Positions 1 to 8,632 of a stretch of DNA of 64,000 bases are shown here, one piece after another. How positions within the stretch are numbered: the first letter of the stretch is position 1; each line of letters starts with the position of its first letter. The stretch is from assembly GCA_019634635.1 (NCBI GenBank), contig JAHCBB010000010.1, positions 1 to 64,000 of the forward strand. Direction: 5' to 3'. Origin of the DNA: Verrucomicrobiia bacterium. GTDB lineage: Bacteria > Verrucomicrobiota > Verrucomicrobiia > Limisphaerales > UBA9464. A program made the translations under genes and the position numbers. The notes beneath the pieces are model-generated. The model saw nothing but the letters and a program-made list of their open reading frames with translations. It did no database searches and had not been told where the DNA came from.

Positions 1-501
1 AACAAAATCCGACAGCAAATCATTGTAGTTGGGCCCGATTGTAGAGAGTCCAAGCGGAGTCAACCCGAGCCTGATTTTGCGGGGAGCTTTCCGGGCAAGC
101 TGGATGAGTTTCGCTTTGGGGTCGGGGAGTGACTCGGGAGCAGACGGCAGTTTGGCGCATGGCACCTCCAAAAATCCCGCCATTGCGTCCCGGTCCGCCA
201 GGAGCCACGCTTCAATTTCGCGAACACAGATTCGAAAAAGAAACCCTTGGCTGGGCGTGCGCCCGAGCCAGTTCGCGACCTTTCCGGAGGGGCAGGGATC
301 GGCGTCGAGGTCTGTGAGCATGAGCACCGGAAGACCGCACTTCCCCATCTTGTCGTAGTTGGGTGTCTTGCTTTTCAAATTAGGCCAGCCACCAGCGTTT
401 TCCTCTCGATAGATGTCTAGCTCGGGCCATTCTGCCACGAGTTTACGGCCAACGGCCAGGCCCGGCACGTCTTCGGCGGCGAGATAGACCGTGCGAAGCA
501 T
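1..501 (-). CDS. TOPRIM-like DUF4276-family protein, partial at the left edge
   Basis: This frame is open from an ATG at 501 down to base 1, so 167 residues are seen and the C-terminus is missing. An early acidic residue in LAAEDV (about residue 10) and a DLDAD run near residue 64 resemble the Glu and DxD metal-binding motifs of TOPRIM folds. The later EIEAWLLAD block is typical of DUF4276-type proteins. The ATG overlaps the stop of the upstream ATPase gene as ATGA, so the two are translationally coupled. By analogy with OLD-family and PARIS-type ATPase/TOPRIM pairs it may be a nuclease effector. The family call is fairly good; the nuclease role is inference. Confidence 0.72.
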   Translation of the reverse strand, partial: MLRTVYLAAEDVPGLAVGRKLVAEWPELDIYREENAGGWPNLKSKTPNYDKMGKCGLPVLMLTDLDADPCPSGKVANWLGRTPSQGFLFRICVREIEAWLLADRDAMAGFLEVPCAKLPSAPESLPDPKAKLIQLARKAPRKIRLGLTPLGLSTIGPNYNDLLSDFV

Positions 502-1673
502 CACTTCAGCGCGAGGGTGAGTTGTTCAGGGTTTGTCGGCTTGATCGAGGGCAGCAGGACGTCGGCCACGTTTAGGCCACTGGCAAACATGATCTTTTCC
601 TGGTCATCAAGGGGCTTGATCTCCGTGCCGTCCCGCGTAGTGACCAGGCGCAACACCTCCTCCGGCGGGATGCTCCGATCGGAGAGCAAGGCCTCGCTGT
701 GAGTCGTGATGAATACCTGCCGTGCCGTCTTGTTTTGCGCCTGAATGCGACGGATGACTTTGGGCAGTTGACGCACGATTTCTTCGTTGAGCGAGAGTTC
801 CGGCTCTTCAAGGAGGAGAGTCGAGTTTCCTTCCATGAGTGACCAGAGCAAGCCGATCAGGCGGAGCGTGCCGTCAGAGAGCTGATTTTCCCTCTGCCAA
901 GCGCCGGTTGGCCGCCAATGAGTGAAATTGGCCTCCAAGTGCGGCAGGCCGGTGACTTTGTCCTGCACGAACTGCAGGTCCTTGAACTGGGGGACGACGG
1001 TATCCAGCGCCTTCTGGATACGCCGAAGTCGGGCAGTGCGGGTCGTCTCGTGGGAGGCCGCAATGCGCTGGAGAAAGCCCTGGCCGAAAGGATCACTCTC
1101 GATCACGTTGCCGCCGATTCTTGAGCCATACTTGAGCAACTGCGGGACGAGGTGCAGGTAGGTTGTCTCGCTAAAAAAATGGGACAACTCGCGGAAGTCC
1201 TTGTTGGCATTGGTGAGTTCAAGCCGGGTCTGCGTGAGTTGCGCAGGGTCGCCCCTGTCCGGATCGTCAGGACGACTGAACAGCTTCACGCCGCCCTTCG
1301 TGACAGTTTCGCGGCTGACCGCGATGCGGTTGTTGGCCCGTCCCTCGCCTTTGAAGCCGAGATCGTAGGTCCACTCCACATTCCCTGCGGAGCGAAGCCA
1401 GACGGTGATGCGCACTTCGGTGTCCATTCTGGCGTTGAGGCATCGGAGCTTGGAGAGTCCGTCGCGCAGCTCTGCCACGGCATTTTGCAGACCGCCGCCC
1501 TGAGGCTTTTTACCGGCGGGTAATGCCACGTCTCGCAGAAAGCGCAGGGCGTCGAGGAGATTCGATTTCCCCGCGGCGTTCGGACCGATGATGAAGACCC
1601 GATCCCCGAGTTCTCCTGTGTTCAGTTTTTGGAAGTTGAGCCAATTTTTCAGTTCGATTCGGGTGATGCGCAT
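501..1673 (-). CDS. AAA/ABC-type ATPase (AAA_15/AAA_21, OLD- or RecF-like)
   Basis: A 390-residue soluble ATPase. The Walker A motif GPNAAGKS lies at residues 30-37, an ABC-like signature LSDGT near 267, Walker B LLLEEPE near 286-291 and the H-loop TTHSE with His near 325. The N-terminal MRITRIELKNW opening is usual for SMC/RecF-like stand-alone ATPases. It shares a 4-base overlap with the downstream TOPRIM/DUF4276-like gene. Such ATPases pair with nucleases in OLD, Gabija and PARIS defence systems, so a sensor or regulator of the neighbouring protein is plausible. No promoter was identified in the roughly 480 bases upstream. The ATPase class is secure; the defence role is inferred from context. 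Confidence 0.85.
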   Translation of the reverse strand: MRITRIELKNWLNFQKLNTGELGDRVFIIGPNAAGKSNLLDALRFLRDVALPAGKKPQGGGLQNAVAELRDGLSKLRCLNARMDTEVRITVWLRSAGNVEWTYDLGFKGEGRANNRIAVSRETVTKGGVKLFSRPDDPDRGDPAQLTQTRLELTNANKDFRELSHFFSETTYLHLVPQLLKYGSRIGGNVIESDPFGQGFLQRIAASHETTRTARLRRIQKALDTVVPQFKDLQFVQDKVTGLPHLEANFTHWRPTGAWQRENQLSDGTLRLIGLLWSLMEGNSTLLLEEPELSLNEEIVRQLPKVIRRIQAQNKTARQVFITTHSEALLSDRSIPPEEVLRLVTTRDGTEIKPLDDQEKIMFASGLNVADVLLPSIKPTNPEQLTLALK

Positions 1674-2152
1674 GGCTTGGGTTCCCTATTCACGATTGCC
1701 AACTCTGAATGATTCGATTCCGCGGTCGGCAATGACCTATACTGTCCCGCGGCGGTGGTCGCCAAGGGGGAAGGGCATCGAGACTGTTCCGCGGAAGGCT
1801 TCCAGCTTTTCTTCATCGAGTTGAGCCTTCGAATCTTTCGAGAGCCGCGGTACAGGACGGCCGCTAGCGGGAAGCTTGGCGAAATCTGTTCTTCACTTCC
1901 AGAGGAAACAAATTGATCAAGCGACCCAATACGCTGCCCAATTTGGGTTAAGGTGAGGTTCAGCCCCTACCCGATCGCCCCTCACTGCGCAGATCCCGGG
2001 GCACTCACGGGCTCCGAGCAGGCCTTGCATCGGCAGGGCGCCGTCGCGGTGCCGGTGACCCCAGCGCGTCCGCAGGGCGTGGGACACCCCATTGCCAGCA
2101 TGCGCCGTCGGCTCCAGGCAGCCGTACCCCGGTGGGTAGCGTCGCTTCCGGA
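1674..2152. other. intergenic region without a recognisable gene
   Basis: About 480 bases separate the ATPase start from the end of the sigma factor gene, both on the minus strand. Short frames here do not resemble known proteins. A small inverted repeat (ACCCAA at 1924-1929 and TTGGGT at 1943-1948) is present but too weak to call an operator or terminator. The promoter of the ATPase/TOPRIM pair should lie close to 1674. Confidence 0.5.
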
Positions 2153-3667
2153 TCAGGGCGGACTCGCATTCTCGGGAGGTTTGGGTTCGGTCCGGAACTC
2201 CAGTTCCATGTTCACCTGCCCGTCCGCTGTGACGGTGGGGATAATGTCAACCACCATGACATCGGGCAAATCGTCCGACACCATGCCGACGGCGCCCTGA
2301 CGACCGCTGATCGTGGTGAGGTGTGTATTCCCCATAATTTCGATATCCGGGCGATTTTCCACGCGGGAAAACAGGTCGGCACGTTGCACATCGGTCAGTG
2401 GCCGGTGCGAAGATCCGTGGTCCGAGGACATCCCGAGATTTTGGAAGCCGAACTCGTCCATCACCGCGTCCGTCATCAGCAGAATCCGGGACTCGACATC
2501 CACCTGGGTCTGCCCGTCATCGCCCAAGAGATGGGTGGGCGTGACGATCAACACGGCGCGGCGCCCTTCCGTCCAGTCCACCCCCCCGGTGACCAGTGAG
2601 TGGCCAGCGGGGAGGATGGCGTGGACCGGTGCCGGAAGGGGGTGCGGCGACGCGGCGGCGGGCGGCGGCGGCGGTGGTGAAGGCCTTTGGGAGGATGCGG
2701 CGGTCTCGCGCCGGAGGCGGGCGAGTTCTCCGCGCAGACGAAGCAGCTCCTGCCGAAGGGCGTCGCGTTCGTTGTCTCCGGCGGATGGCTCCCGCAGTCG
2801 CGCTTCCGCTGAAATCCGGCGGGCATCACTTTCGGTCAATAGCTGGCGGAGCGCCTCGGTTTCCGATCGGAGCCTCTCGAGGCGATCGCTCTGGATCCAG
2901 AGCCCGGTGCCGAGGAGTCCAATCACGACGGTGGTAGCGCCCATTTTCAACGCGGTGGAGTTCATCAGGGTAAAAAGGCCCGGGACCGGCGCCGCGACGA
3001 TCACCGGCGGCAGTGCGAGGCTGCCAACGAGAGGTGCGAGCCCGGCAGGGGCGTCGGTGACCGCGGAGCCTTCGAGCGCCACGGTGATGGCCGATGCCGG
3101 CGAGGTAATCCCGCGTCGTTTCAAGCGGGCGCGGAGCTTGCCGAGCGCGCGCTCGACGCGCATCCGGGCGCCATTCTCGCCAAGCCCAAGGCGCCCTCCG
3201 ATTTCGGGAAAGGAACGGCGCTCAAAGTAGCGCCAGAGGATGGCCAGCCGGTCCGATTCCCGGAGCTCGTGCATGGCTTCGTCAAGAAACGGTTCCAGGC
3301 GTTCCCACTCCACCGCCGGTTCGCTGTCGGACCCGAGCGTGTGCATTTCATGGGCCTCATGGCCCTGCTCCTCCCGCCGGCGCCGGTCGCGCATCCGGCG
3401 CAGAGCCATGCGCCGGGTGGTCGTGTAGAGCCATCCCACCGGGGCCGGATGCCGGGCAATGCGAGCGGCCTTGCGGGAGAGTTCGATGAACACCTCCTGG
3501 GCCACCTCCATCGCCTCGGAGGCGTCTCCGTTTACCTGCCGCAGCGCCGCCGCATGGACGAGGTTCGCGTGGCGACGCACCAGTTCCGCAAACGCGTCCC
3601 CGGAGTCGCCCTGTACGTGGCGGTGGAGCAACTCCTGATCCGGAACCGGGGTCGCGAGCGTGGTCAT
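2153..3667 (-). CDS. ECF sigma-70 factor with transmembrane segment and C-terminal secretin-like domain
   Basis: A 504-residue protein counted from the ATG at 3667. An AGGAGG lies 13 bases upstream; upstream in-frame starts would add an implausible leader. Residues about 15-185 form an ECF sigma factor: the region 2 block AFAELVRRHANLVHAAALRQV and the region 4 helix-turn-helix around SFPEIGGRLGLGENGARMR. A hydrophobic segment near 235-255 is followed by a heptad-like, Arg/Leu-rich stretch, a proline linker and a C-terminal domain. That domain ends in a pattern (threonine-rich TTISGRQGAV, then DIIPTVTADGQV) recalling secretin-type repeats. The C-terminal part may sit outside the membrane and act as a built-in regulator; that is inference. 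Regulated genes are unknown. Confidence 0.82.
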   Translation of the reverse strand: MTTLATPVPDQELLHRHVQGDSGDAFAELVRRHANLVHAAALRQVNGDASEAMEVAQEVFIELSRKAARIARHPAPVGWLYTTTRRMALRRMRDRRRREEQGHEAHEMHTLGSDSEPAVEWERLEPFLDEAMHELRESDRLAILWRYFERRSFPEIGGRLGLGENGARMRVERALGKLRARLKRRGITSPASAITVALEGSAVTDAPAGLAPLVGSLALPPVIVAAPVPGLFTLMNSTALKMGATTVVIGLLGTGLWIQSDRLERLRSETEALRQLLTESDARRISAEARLREPSAGDNERDALRQELLRLRGELARLRRETAASSQRPSPPPPPPAAASPHPLPAPVHAILPAGHSLVTGGVDWTEGRRAVLIVTPTHLLGDDGQTQVDVESRILLMTDAVMDEFGFQNLGMSSDHGSSHRPLTDVQRADLFSRVENRPDIEIMGNTHLTTISGRQGAVGMVSDDLPDVMVVDIIPTVTADGQVNMELEFRTEPKPPENASPP

Positions 3668-3995
3668 CCTCAACAGGAAATGCCTCCTGGCGGCCGATCC
3701 GCACGGAAATTCTACGCCTTCGGCACGGAGTCTCGACGTTTGGAAAACCAAGGGTACTGGCAGGAGCACCCTTTAGTCACGGAGGCACCCGCCCAGGATG
3801 CCAACGCCGTGGGCACTCTCCGACGGGTCCGCATGAAGTACCGCGACGGCTGCAAGATTTTGATGGACGTTCAGGAGCGGGACAAGTCCGCCGCATTCCT
3901 GGAAGGATCCGGCCACCCAGCGCATGGTCGGCGACGCTGCCGCGAACGGGTACAGCCACCCGCCGATGCGCGGCACCTGGTCGCTCACCTGAGGG
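3668..3995. other. intergenic region between the toxin gene and the sigma factor
   Basis: This 328-base stretch holds only a 71-codon GTG-initiated frame (3988 to 3773, minus strand) starting 7 bases after the toxin stop. The frame resembles no family I know and may be chance. The AGGAGG before the sigma factor start lies at the left end of the region. Confidence 0.4.
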
Positions 3996-4403
3996 TTACT
4001 TCCCGGGCCGCACCAAGGCCCGCAGGCGACGCGTGGTTTCTTCCCGGTCCAGACGGCCTGCCGCCACGTCCAGGGCCAGGGATTCCCATTCGGGACCGTC
4101 TTCCTGAGGCTGCAGGCCGTTCAAACGGAGAAACACCAGGCACGCACCCAGCGCGGCCCGTTTGTTGCCATCAATAAACGGATGATTCCGGCACAGGTGG
4201 AAGAGGTATCCGGCAGCCATCTCCTCTAGATCCTGGTAGGGCGACACCCCGCCAAAGCTGGCCTGTGGAGCCGCCACTGCCGATTCCAGCAGGGCAGGCG
4301 CCCGGGTGCCCTCCGAGCCCCCAAAGCGTGAGATCGCCGCCGTGTGGATCTGGCGGACCATTTCGACGGTCAGGTGCAGGCAGTTTGCGGGTGAAGCCCT
4401 CAT
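3996..4403 (-). CDS. doc: Doc-type (Fic fold) toxin of a toxin-antitoxin pair
   Basis: A 135-residue protein with the Fic/Doc signature HPFIDGNKR at residues 74-82, the nucleotide- and metal-binding loop of the family. P1 Doc, the best-studied relative, phosphorylates elongation factor EF-Tu and so blocks translation. Length and helical composition fit Doc. The ATG overlaps the antitoxin stop as ATGA, the usual arrangement in which antitoxin is made first. The family call is strong. Toxicity here is inferred from the family and the paired antitoxin. Confidence 0.9.
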   Translation of the reverse strand: MRASPANCLHLTVEMVRQIHTAAISRFGGSEGTRAPALLESAVAAPQASFGGVSPYQDLEEMAAGYLFHLCRNHPFIDGNKRAALGACLVFLRLNGLQPQEDGPEWESLALDVAAGRLDREETTRRLRALVRPGK

Positions 4404-4627
4404 GCGAGCCGCTTCATCGTCCGGGCATAGTCGTCCATCGTTTCTCGGATGACCCGGGACACGTCCTCTTTTAAAGGCCGCGGCCGCAACGGCGTCAGGG
4501 TGATCGTCCCGCCCTCATGGACTTCCACATTCACCTCGTCGCCCACCTTCAGATGGGCCAAGTCCATCAGGGCCGCGTCGAAAATCACACCCTGTGAGTT
4601 CCCCACCTTGGTGATCGTTTTAACCAT
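4400..4627 (-). CDS. AbrB/MazE-fold antitoxin paired with Doc
   Basis: A 75-residue protein beginning MVKTITKVGNSQGV, a SpoVT/AbrB (swapped-hairpin) DNA-binding domain of MazE type, followed by LKVGDEVNVEV and a charged C-terminal tail that would bind the toxin. The gene overlaps doc by 4 bases. Phd is the classical partner of Doc, but AbrB-fold partners occur widely. Autorepression is expected, and a GTTAAAC-N3-GTTTTAC inverted repeat directly precedes the start codon. Confidence 0.88.
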   Translation of the reverse strand: MVKTITKVGNSQGVIFDAALMDLAHLKVGDEVNVEVHEGGTITLTPLRPRPLKEDVSRVIRETMDDYARTMKRLA

Positions 4628-4630
4628 GAC

Positions 4631-4647
4631 GTTAAACTACGTTTTAC
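4631..4647. promoter_or_regulatory. candidate operator of the AbrB-Doc operon
   Basis: GTTAAAC-TAC-GTTTTAC is a 7-base inverted repeat with one mismatch around a 3-base centre, ending 4 bases from the antitoxin start codon. Its AT-rich composition stands out from the GC-rich surroundings. AbrB/MazE antitoxins bind such palindromes to repress their own operon. The link is inferred from position and symmetry. Confidence 0.5.
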
Positions 4648-4963
4648 GCCGGGGAACCGTCAAGAGAACTCCGGGCGGCACGTCCCCAGGCGGGGCTGCC
4701 TGCGGCCCGCCAAGGACTCGAAGATCCATGCGAAGCAGGCGGACTCCGTCGTGGCGTAAACTGGACGGTCCGTGACGTTGGTGCGGTTCTAGAACCGAAA
4801 GCACCGCCTCCCGCGTAAGTCCGTTTCGCGCCGCGCTATCGTCCGAAGCTGTTCCTTCCCACCCTTCCCCATTTCCGAAATGATCTACGGATAGATGTCC
4901 TGTCCCGGTTGGTCCCATCCTTCGTGACATCCGTCGGGCGGCGTGGTCCAAATCGCCAATCTC
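4648..4963. other. divergent intergenic region
   Basis: About 316 bases lie between the toxin-antitoxin operon (minus) and the next gene (plus). Frames on either strand look like chance. The promoters of both transcription units should be here, but no convincing -35/-10 pair was seen. Confidence 0.4.
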
Positions 4964-6307
4964 ATGAGTTTCCTGCGGCAGCGACGGTTGGGACGCCTTG
5001 TATTGATCGCGGCGCTCGGCTTGGCGGGTCTCGTCGCAACCCTCGCGATTCTGAACCACCGCAGTGAGACCCAGGAACGCATCGCCGGGCTGCGTGCTGC
5101 TGGATATCCGGTGACGTCTGTCGAACTCGACGCCTGGTACGAATACCCGCCGGCCGACAAGAATCTGGCCACCCCCCTGTTGAACGCCATGGGGGCGTTC
5201 CGCTTCGACAAGGACGACACCAATCTGCCGACACTGGGAAGGTATCGTGAGGAACCCGCAGGAAGCCCATGGTCACCCCGTGCGCTGGACGCGGCGCGGG
5301 AATGTCTGGCCATAAATTCCGGGGCCCTGGCTCGGCTGCATGCGGCATTGGAGCGGCCCAAATCCCGGTACCCGATCAACCTCGCCAAGGGATATCTGGC
5401 AACGCTCGCCCCGCTCAGCATCATCAGGGATGCCGGACGTGGTCTGGCGCTGGAGGCCATCATCGCTGCCAAAGACAACCGCCCGAACGAAGCGGTGAAG
5501 GCGCTTCTGCTGGCCCAGCATCTGGCCGACACCCTCGAGGCAGAGCCCGTTCTCATCTCGTACCTCGTCGCGGTCTCCATCCGCGGGGGCAATCTGAAGG
5601 CGGCTGAAACCGTCCTGAGCCAGCGTGGACTCTCCCCGACCAATCTGCTGCAACTGCAGGAGGCCTTCCTGGCGTCGGCGGCCAGCACCTCCCCCGAGCG
5701 GGCGCTCGCGGGGGAGATGGCGAACTTCCTTGATTGGACCGGGCGGAGAACGCCCAACGTACGTGATCTGGACGTTCTCGGATTCGACAAGCCAGAGATG
5801 CTCGCCGTGTACTGGGCGCTGGGTCTTCGCCATCGCGACCGCCGCTTGGCCGCCTGTTATTTCGACGATTTGCTCGCCGCCCAGCGCTTGCCCGCAGATC
5901 AGCGGAGTGCAGCCGCACGAGGCGTCGAGGCCCGTCTCAGCCACACGCTTTCCGCGGGCCGGCATCCTCTGGCCTCGATGATGCGGCCCAGTGGGGGACA
6001 CACGACAGCGAAGCATGCCAGCGATCTGACGCGCTTGCGGGCCGCTGCGGCCGCATGTGCCCTCGAGCGATTCCGCCAGAACGCAGGGCGCCTGCCCGAA
6101 TCGCTGGAAGCGCTGGTGCCGGCGTACATGGCATCAGTCCCCACCGACGCATTCACCGGCCGGCCGCTCCATTTTCGCCAATGGGACCGCGGCTTCGTCG
6201 TGTACGGCGTTGGCGAAAATGGCGCTGACGACGGCGGACGGCCTTCCGAGCGGCGGCCCAAGCAGGGCGACCGACGTTTCGACGACACGTTCACGGTGTC
6301 CTGGTGA
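4964..6307 (+). CDS. membrane-anchored hypothetical protein with helical repeats
   Basis: A 447-residue protein from the ATG at 4964; a GTG at 4943 would add seven residues. An Arg-rich start (FLRQRRLGRLV) leads into one transmembrane segment at about residues 12-30. Long Ala/Leu-rich helices follow. The C-terminal block has the pattern FRQNAGRLPESLEALVPAYM, then VPTDAFTGRPL and YGVGENGADDGG, which I recall in many uncharacterised planctomycete and verrucomicrobial proteins. Most of the chain probably lies outside the cytoplasm. No enzymatic motif is visible and the function is unknown. It appears to be a single-gene unit. Confidence 0.75.
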   Translation: MSFLRQRRLGRLVLIAALGLAGLVATLAILNHRSETQERIAGLRAAGYPVTSVELDAWYEYPPADKNLATPLLNAMGAFRFDKDDTNLPTLGRYREEPAGSPWSPRALDAARECLAINSGALARLHAALERPKSRYPINLAKGYLATLAPLSIIRDAGRGLALEAIIAAKDNRPNEAVKALLLAQHLADTLEAEPVLISYLVAVSIRGGNLKAAETVLSQRGLSPTNLLQLQEAFLASAASTSPERALAGEMANFLDWTGRRTPNVRDLDVLGFDKPEMLAVYWALGLRHRDRRLAACYFDDLLAAQRLPADQRSAAARGVEARLSHTLSAGRHPLASMMRPSGGHTTAKHASDLTRLRAAAAACALERFRQNAGRLPESLEALVPAYMASVPTDAFTGRPLHFRQWDRGFVVYGVGENGADDGGRPSERRPKQGDRRFDDTFTVSW

Positions 6308-6521
6308 GCGGCAGGCAGGGACCACTTTCCACCGCCACAAGCGAATACACGTCATTCGAGTACTCCGAAAGGGCCGGTGCTGGTCTCGATGCGTCGCCGG
6401 GAGCGGGAGATGTCATACATTTAGATGCGACCCCATTGCTTCCCGGCTGTCGTTCTCTTCGAGCATTTGGCGGTGACGCCGGTCGCCCCGCACCGTCCCG
6501 CGCGTCTGGTGGCGCGGCACC

Positions 6522-7544
6522 CTAAAGGTCTGGGAGAACTGGAGGAGAAGGCGCCGTGACTGGAACGAAGATCGTGGACCAGTCCTTCTTCATGTCGACG
6601 ACGGTCCAGCCATGGCGGTTGGCCGCGTCAAGCGCCTTGTCGAGCCGGCCGATACTTGAGTCGCGGTCGTAGCGCCATTCGCGTCCGGCATCGGTGTGGT
6701 GGACGAGCAGGCAGAGATGGGCGCCACCTCTTGCCGCGGTCCACTGCAGCATCTGAAGATCGCCGTCGGAATTGCCGAACGCCGCGATCGGGCGACGACC
6801 GATGTGCAGGTTGATGTTGACCGGCTTTCCCGGACCGTCGGTGACGCTGCCGATCTCGGGCTGCTTCACGAGCACCGGAGTGCCGTCGCGCAGTTCGAAG
6901 GTGGTCTTCAGGCTCGAGCCGATCACGCGCTCGGGCGGAACCCCGTAGGTGGCCTCCACCCAGGGTCGCATGAACTCGATTCCGCCGCCGGAGACGATGT
7001 ACGTGGTGAACCCGTTCAGGCGCAGGTACCCCAGCAGTTCGAGCATTGGCTGGTAGATCATCTCCGTGAAGCGGCGCCCGGTGACCGGATGACGCGCCGT
7101 GGCAATCCACTCCCGGACCGACGCCTCGAACTCGGCAAGGGTCATCCCCGAATGCGTGGCGGCGACGATCTCCATCACCGCCTTCTCCCCTCCCGCAAGC
7201 GCCGACGGAACGTCTCCAGCGAGGAGCGATTTGAAGGGCTCCTGCGTTTTCCACTCCGGATGCCCGGTCGCCATCGCCTTCACCCGATGGATCGCATAGA
7301 AAAGCTGGAAATAGGCCGGCTGCTCTGCCCAGAGCGTGCCGTCGTTGTCGAAGACGGCGATTCGGTCCTCGACCGCGACGAAGTCTGGTGAGCCCACTTT
7401 GGTGACCTTCTCCACGAACTCGACGATCGCGGCGCGGGAGGGAACCTCGTTCCACGAGGGGAGCTCATCGGCACGCGCGGGAGGAGCGGAGGGGGCGGAC
7501 AGGAGAATGCCCGTTGCGGAGACGATGGCGATCAAGCGGTGCAC
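6522..7544 (-). CDS. exported HAD-superfamily phosphatase
   Basis: A 340-residue protein with an N-terminal signal peptide (hydrophobic stretch at residues 3-20, then PPARADE). HAD motif I is DNDGT at 66-70 (nucleophile Asp66, acid/base Asp68). Motif II is the Ser in IVSGGG, and motif IV is FGNSDGDLQM. A helical cap of about 130 residues follows motif I, as in phosphoserine-phosphatase-like members. The product should be a periplasmic phosphomonoesterase; the substrate is unknown. It lies 43 bases upstream of the C-terminal fragment at 7588-7800 on the same strand. Confidence 0.85.
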   Translation of the reverse strand: MHRLIAIVSATGILLSAPSAPPARADELPSWNEVPSRAAIVEFVEKVTKVGSPDFVAVEDRIAVFDNDGTLWAEQPAYFQLFYAIHRVKAMATGHPEWKTQEPFKSLLAGDVPSALAGGEKAVMEIVAATHSGMTLAEFEASVREWIATARHPVTGRRFTEMIYQPMLELLGYLRLNGFTTYIVSGGGIEFMRPWVEATYGVPPERVIGSSLKTTFELRDGTPVLVKQPEIGSVTDGPGKPVNINLHIGRRPIAAFGNSDGDLQMLQWTAARGGAHLCLLVHHTDAGREWRYDRDSSIGRLDKALDAANRHGWTVVDMKKDWSTIFVPVTAPSPPVLPDL

Positions 7545-7587
7545 GTTGGCGGGGGAAGGGGCTGTCGCGATTGCGGCAAAGGGCTGG

Positions 7588-7800
7588 TCAGTTGCCGGTG
7601 GGCAGCGGAATGGCGAAGCCGCCCTTCTCGAGCTGCTCGCGGACGTACTGGAATCGCTGGTACGCGCTGAGCCTGATGGGACCGTTGTACACCTCGCTCT
7701 GGAGCCTGCGCGGAGGATGCTCGATGCAGGTCTTCATGAGATCCGAGATCGCCTTGTTGAAAATGACCAGCTCTGGTGCGCGAGCAGCAGTTGCCACGGC
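7588..7800 (-). pseudogene. C-terminal remnant of an unidentified gene, possibly a sulfatase
   Basis: The last ~65 codons of a minus-strand frame read as real protein, rich in Ile, Asn, Tyr, Lys and Gln, with HPPRRLQSEVYNG and ending KGGFAIPLPTGN. The frame upstream of about 7800 is compositionally unlike it and overlaps the neighbouring membrane-protein gene. This looks like a deletion that left only the 3' end. The PPR-x-QS pattern weakly recalls the C-termini of some bacterial arylsulfatases; that assignment is tentative. Confidence 0.4.
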
Positions 7801-7804
7801 TGCT

Positions 7805-8332
7805 TCAAGTCCATGCGGAGCAAGCCGGATGCGGTTGGAATCGTGGTTTTGGCCGCGGGCTTGCGGAAGAGGCGGAACAGTCAGGGCCAGGACATCCCTT
7901 GTCCCGGCGAGAGGGTGCCGTATCAACGGTCGGGTCTGCCCGCCGCCGAACAACGATACGGTGGATCCCCGCGGCAAACAAGACCGCCATGCTCGCCAGC
8001 CAGAAATAGAAACCCAATCCGTACCCGACGACCCTCGTCAGGGTGCCGGACGAGTTCCTGGGTACTTCCTCGATGGAAAGCGTCGTTGCCGCGACGGCCA
8101 GCGCCGCCACCGAAAGGATCGTGGTCAGGACATCCTTCTTCTTCAGAAAGGCGATGTAGGCCGCCAGCAGGATCGGATTGGCATACCACGCGAATTTTCC
8201 CCAACCAAAGAGGAGGCAAACCATGCCCAGGATGAAACTCGAATCGCCCTCCGCGAACGCGAACGCAGGGGTGAAGAGCGCGATGGTATACAGCGTCGCG
8301 CTTGCGAGGCAGGTGAGGACCCTGGGCTTCAT
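7805..8332 (-). CDS. small multi-pass membrane protein
   Basis: A 175-residue frame from the ATG at 8332. About four hydrophobic segments (near residues 8-28, 33-62, 70-88 and 103-125) alternate with short charged loops such as FLKKKD, and a basic RIVVRRR follows. After about residue 130 the sequence becomes Pro/Ser/Arg-rich and low complexity, so the original stop may have been lost through rearrangement with the adjoining remnant. No known family is recognised. It could be an integral membrane protein of unknown function or the intact half of a damaged locus. Confidence 0.6.
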   Translation of the reverse strand: MKPRVLTCLASATLYTIALFTPAFAFAEGDSSFILGMVCLLFGWGKFAWYANPILLAAYIAFLKKKDVLTTILSVAALAVAATTLSIEEVPRNSSGTLTRVVGYGLGFYFWLASMAVLFAAGIHRIVVRRRADPTVDTAPSRRDKGCPGPDCSASSASPRPKPRFQPHPACSAWT

Positions 8333-8632
8333 GGGCGGCAACACCCCTCATGCCCCTCGCGCGGAGACTTTCAATCGCGCTCGCGGATGTTGACGCCGGT
8401 GTCCCGATTGCCAGCGGTGATTGTTCATTTCAGCAGGAGGGAGCGACACTCGAACGGATGCTGATTGTCCGGCCTGTTGCGATTCATCGGAAGCGGGAGG
8501 TCGGTTCCGCCACCCGCACCTGCGCGATGTCTATCCGGCGATTGGATCCGCTTCAATGGTAGATTTTCGGGCGGCAAGGGCTGGGCTCGACCGCTTTGAG
8601 TTCTGTCCCTTGGGTGTTTGTCCTTTGGGTGT
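8333..8632. other. intergenic region with no recognisable gene
   Basis: About 300 bases lie between the membrane-protein start and the end of the TPR protein gene on the same strand. Only chance frames are present. A TTTGGGTGTT motif occurs twice around 8609-8632. Confidence 0.4.

Noticed and set aside
3773..3988. 71-codon ORF after the Doc toxin
   Set aside because: GTG start, no recognisable family and no strong ribosome binding site; kept only as a note in the intergenic entry.
4637..5059. 140-codon minus-strand ORF between the toxin-antitoxin pair and the next gene
   Set aside because: Composition is not protein-like and it covers both promoter regions and the start of the real plus-strand gene.
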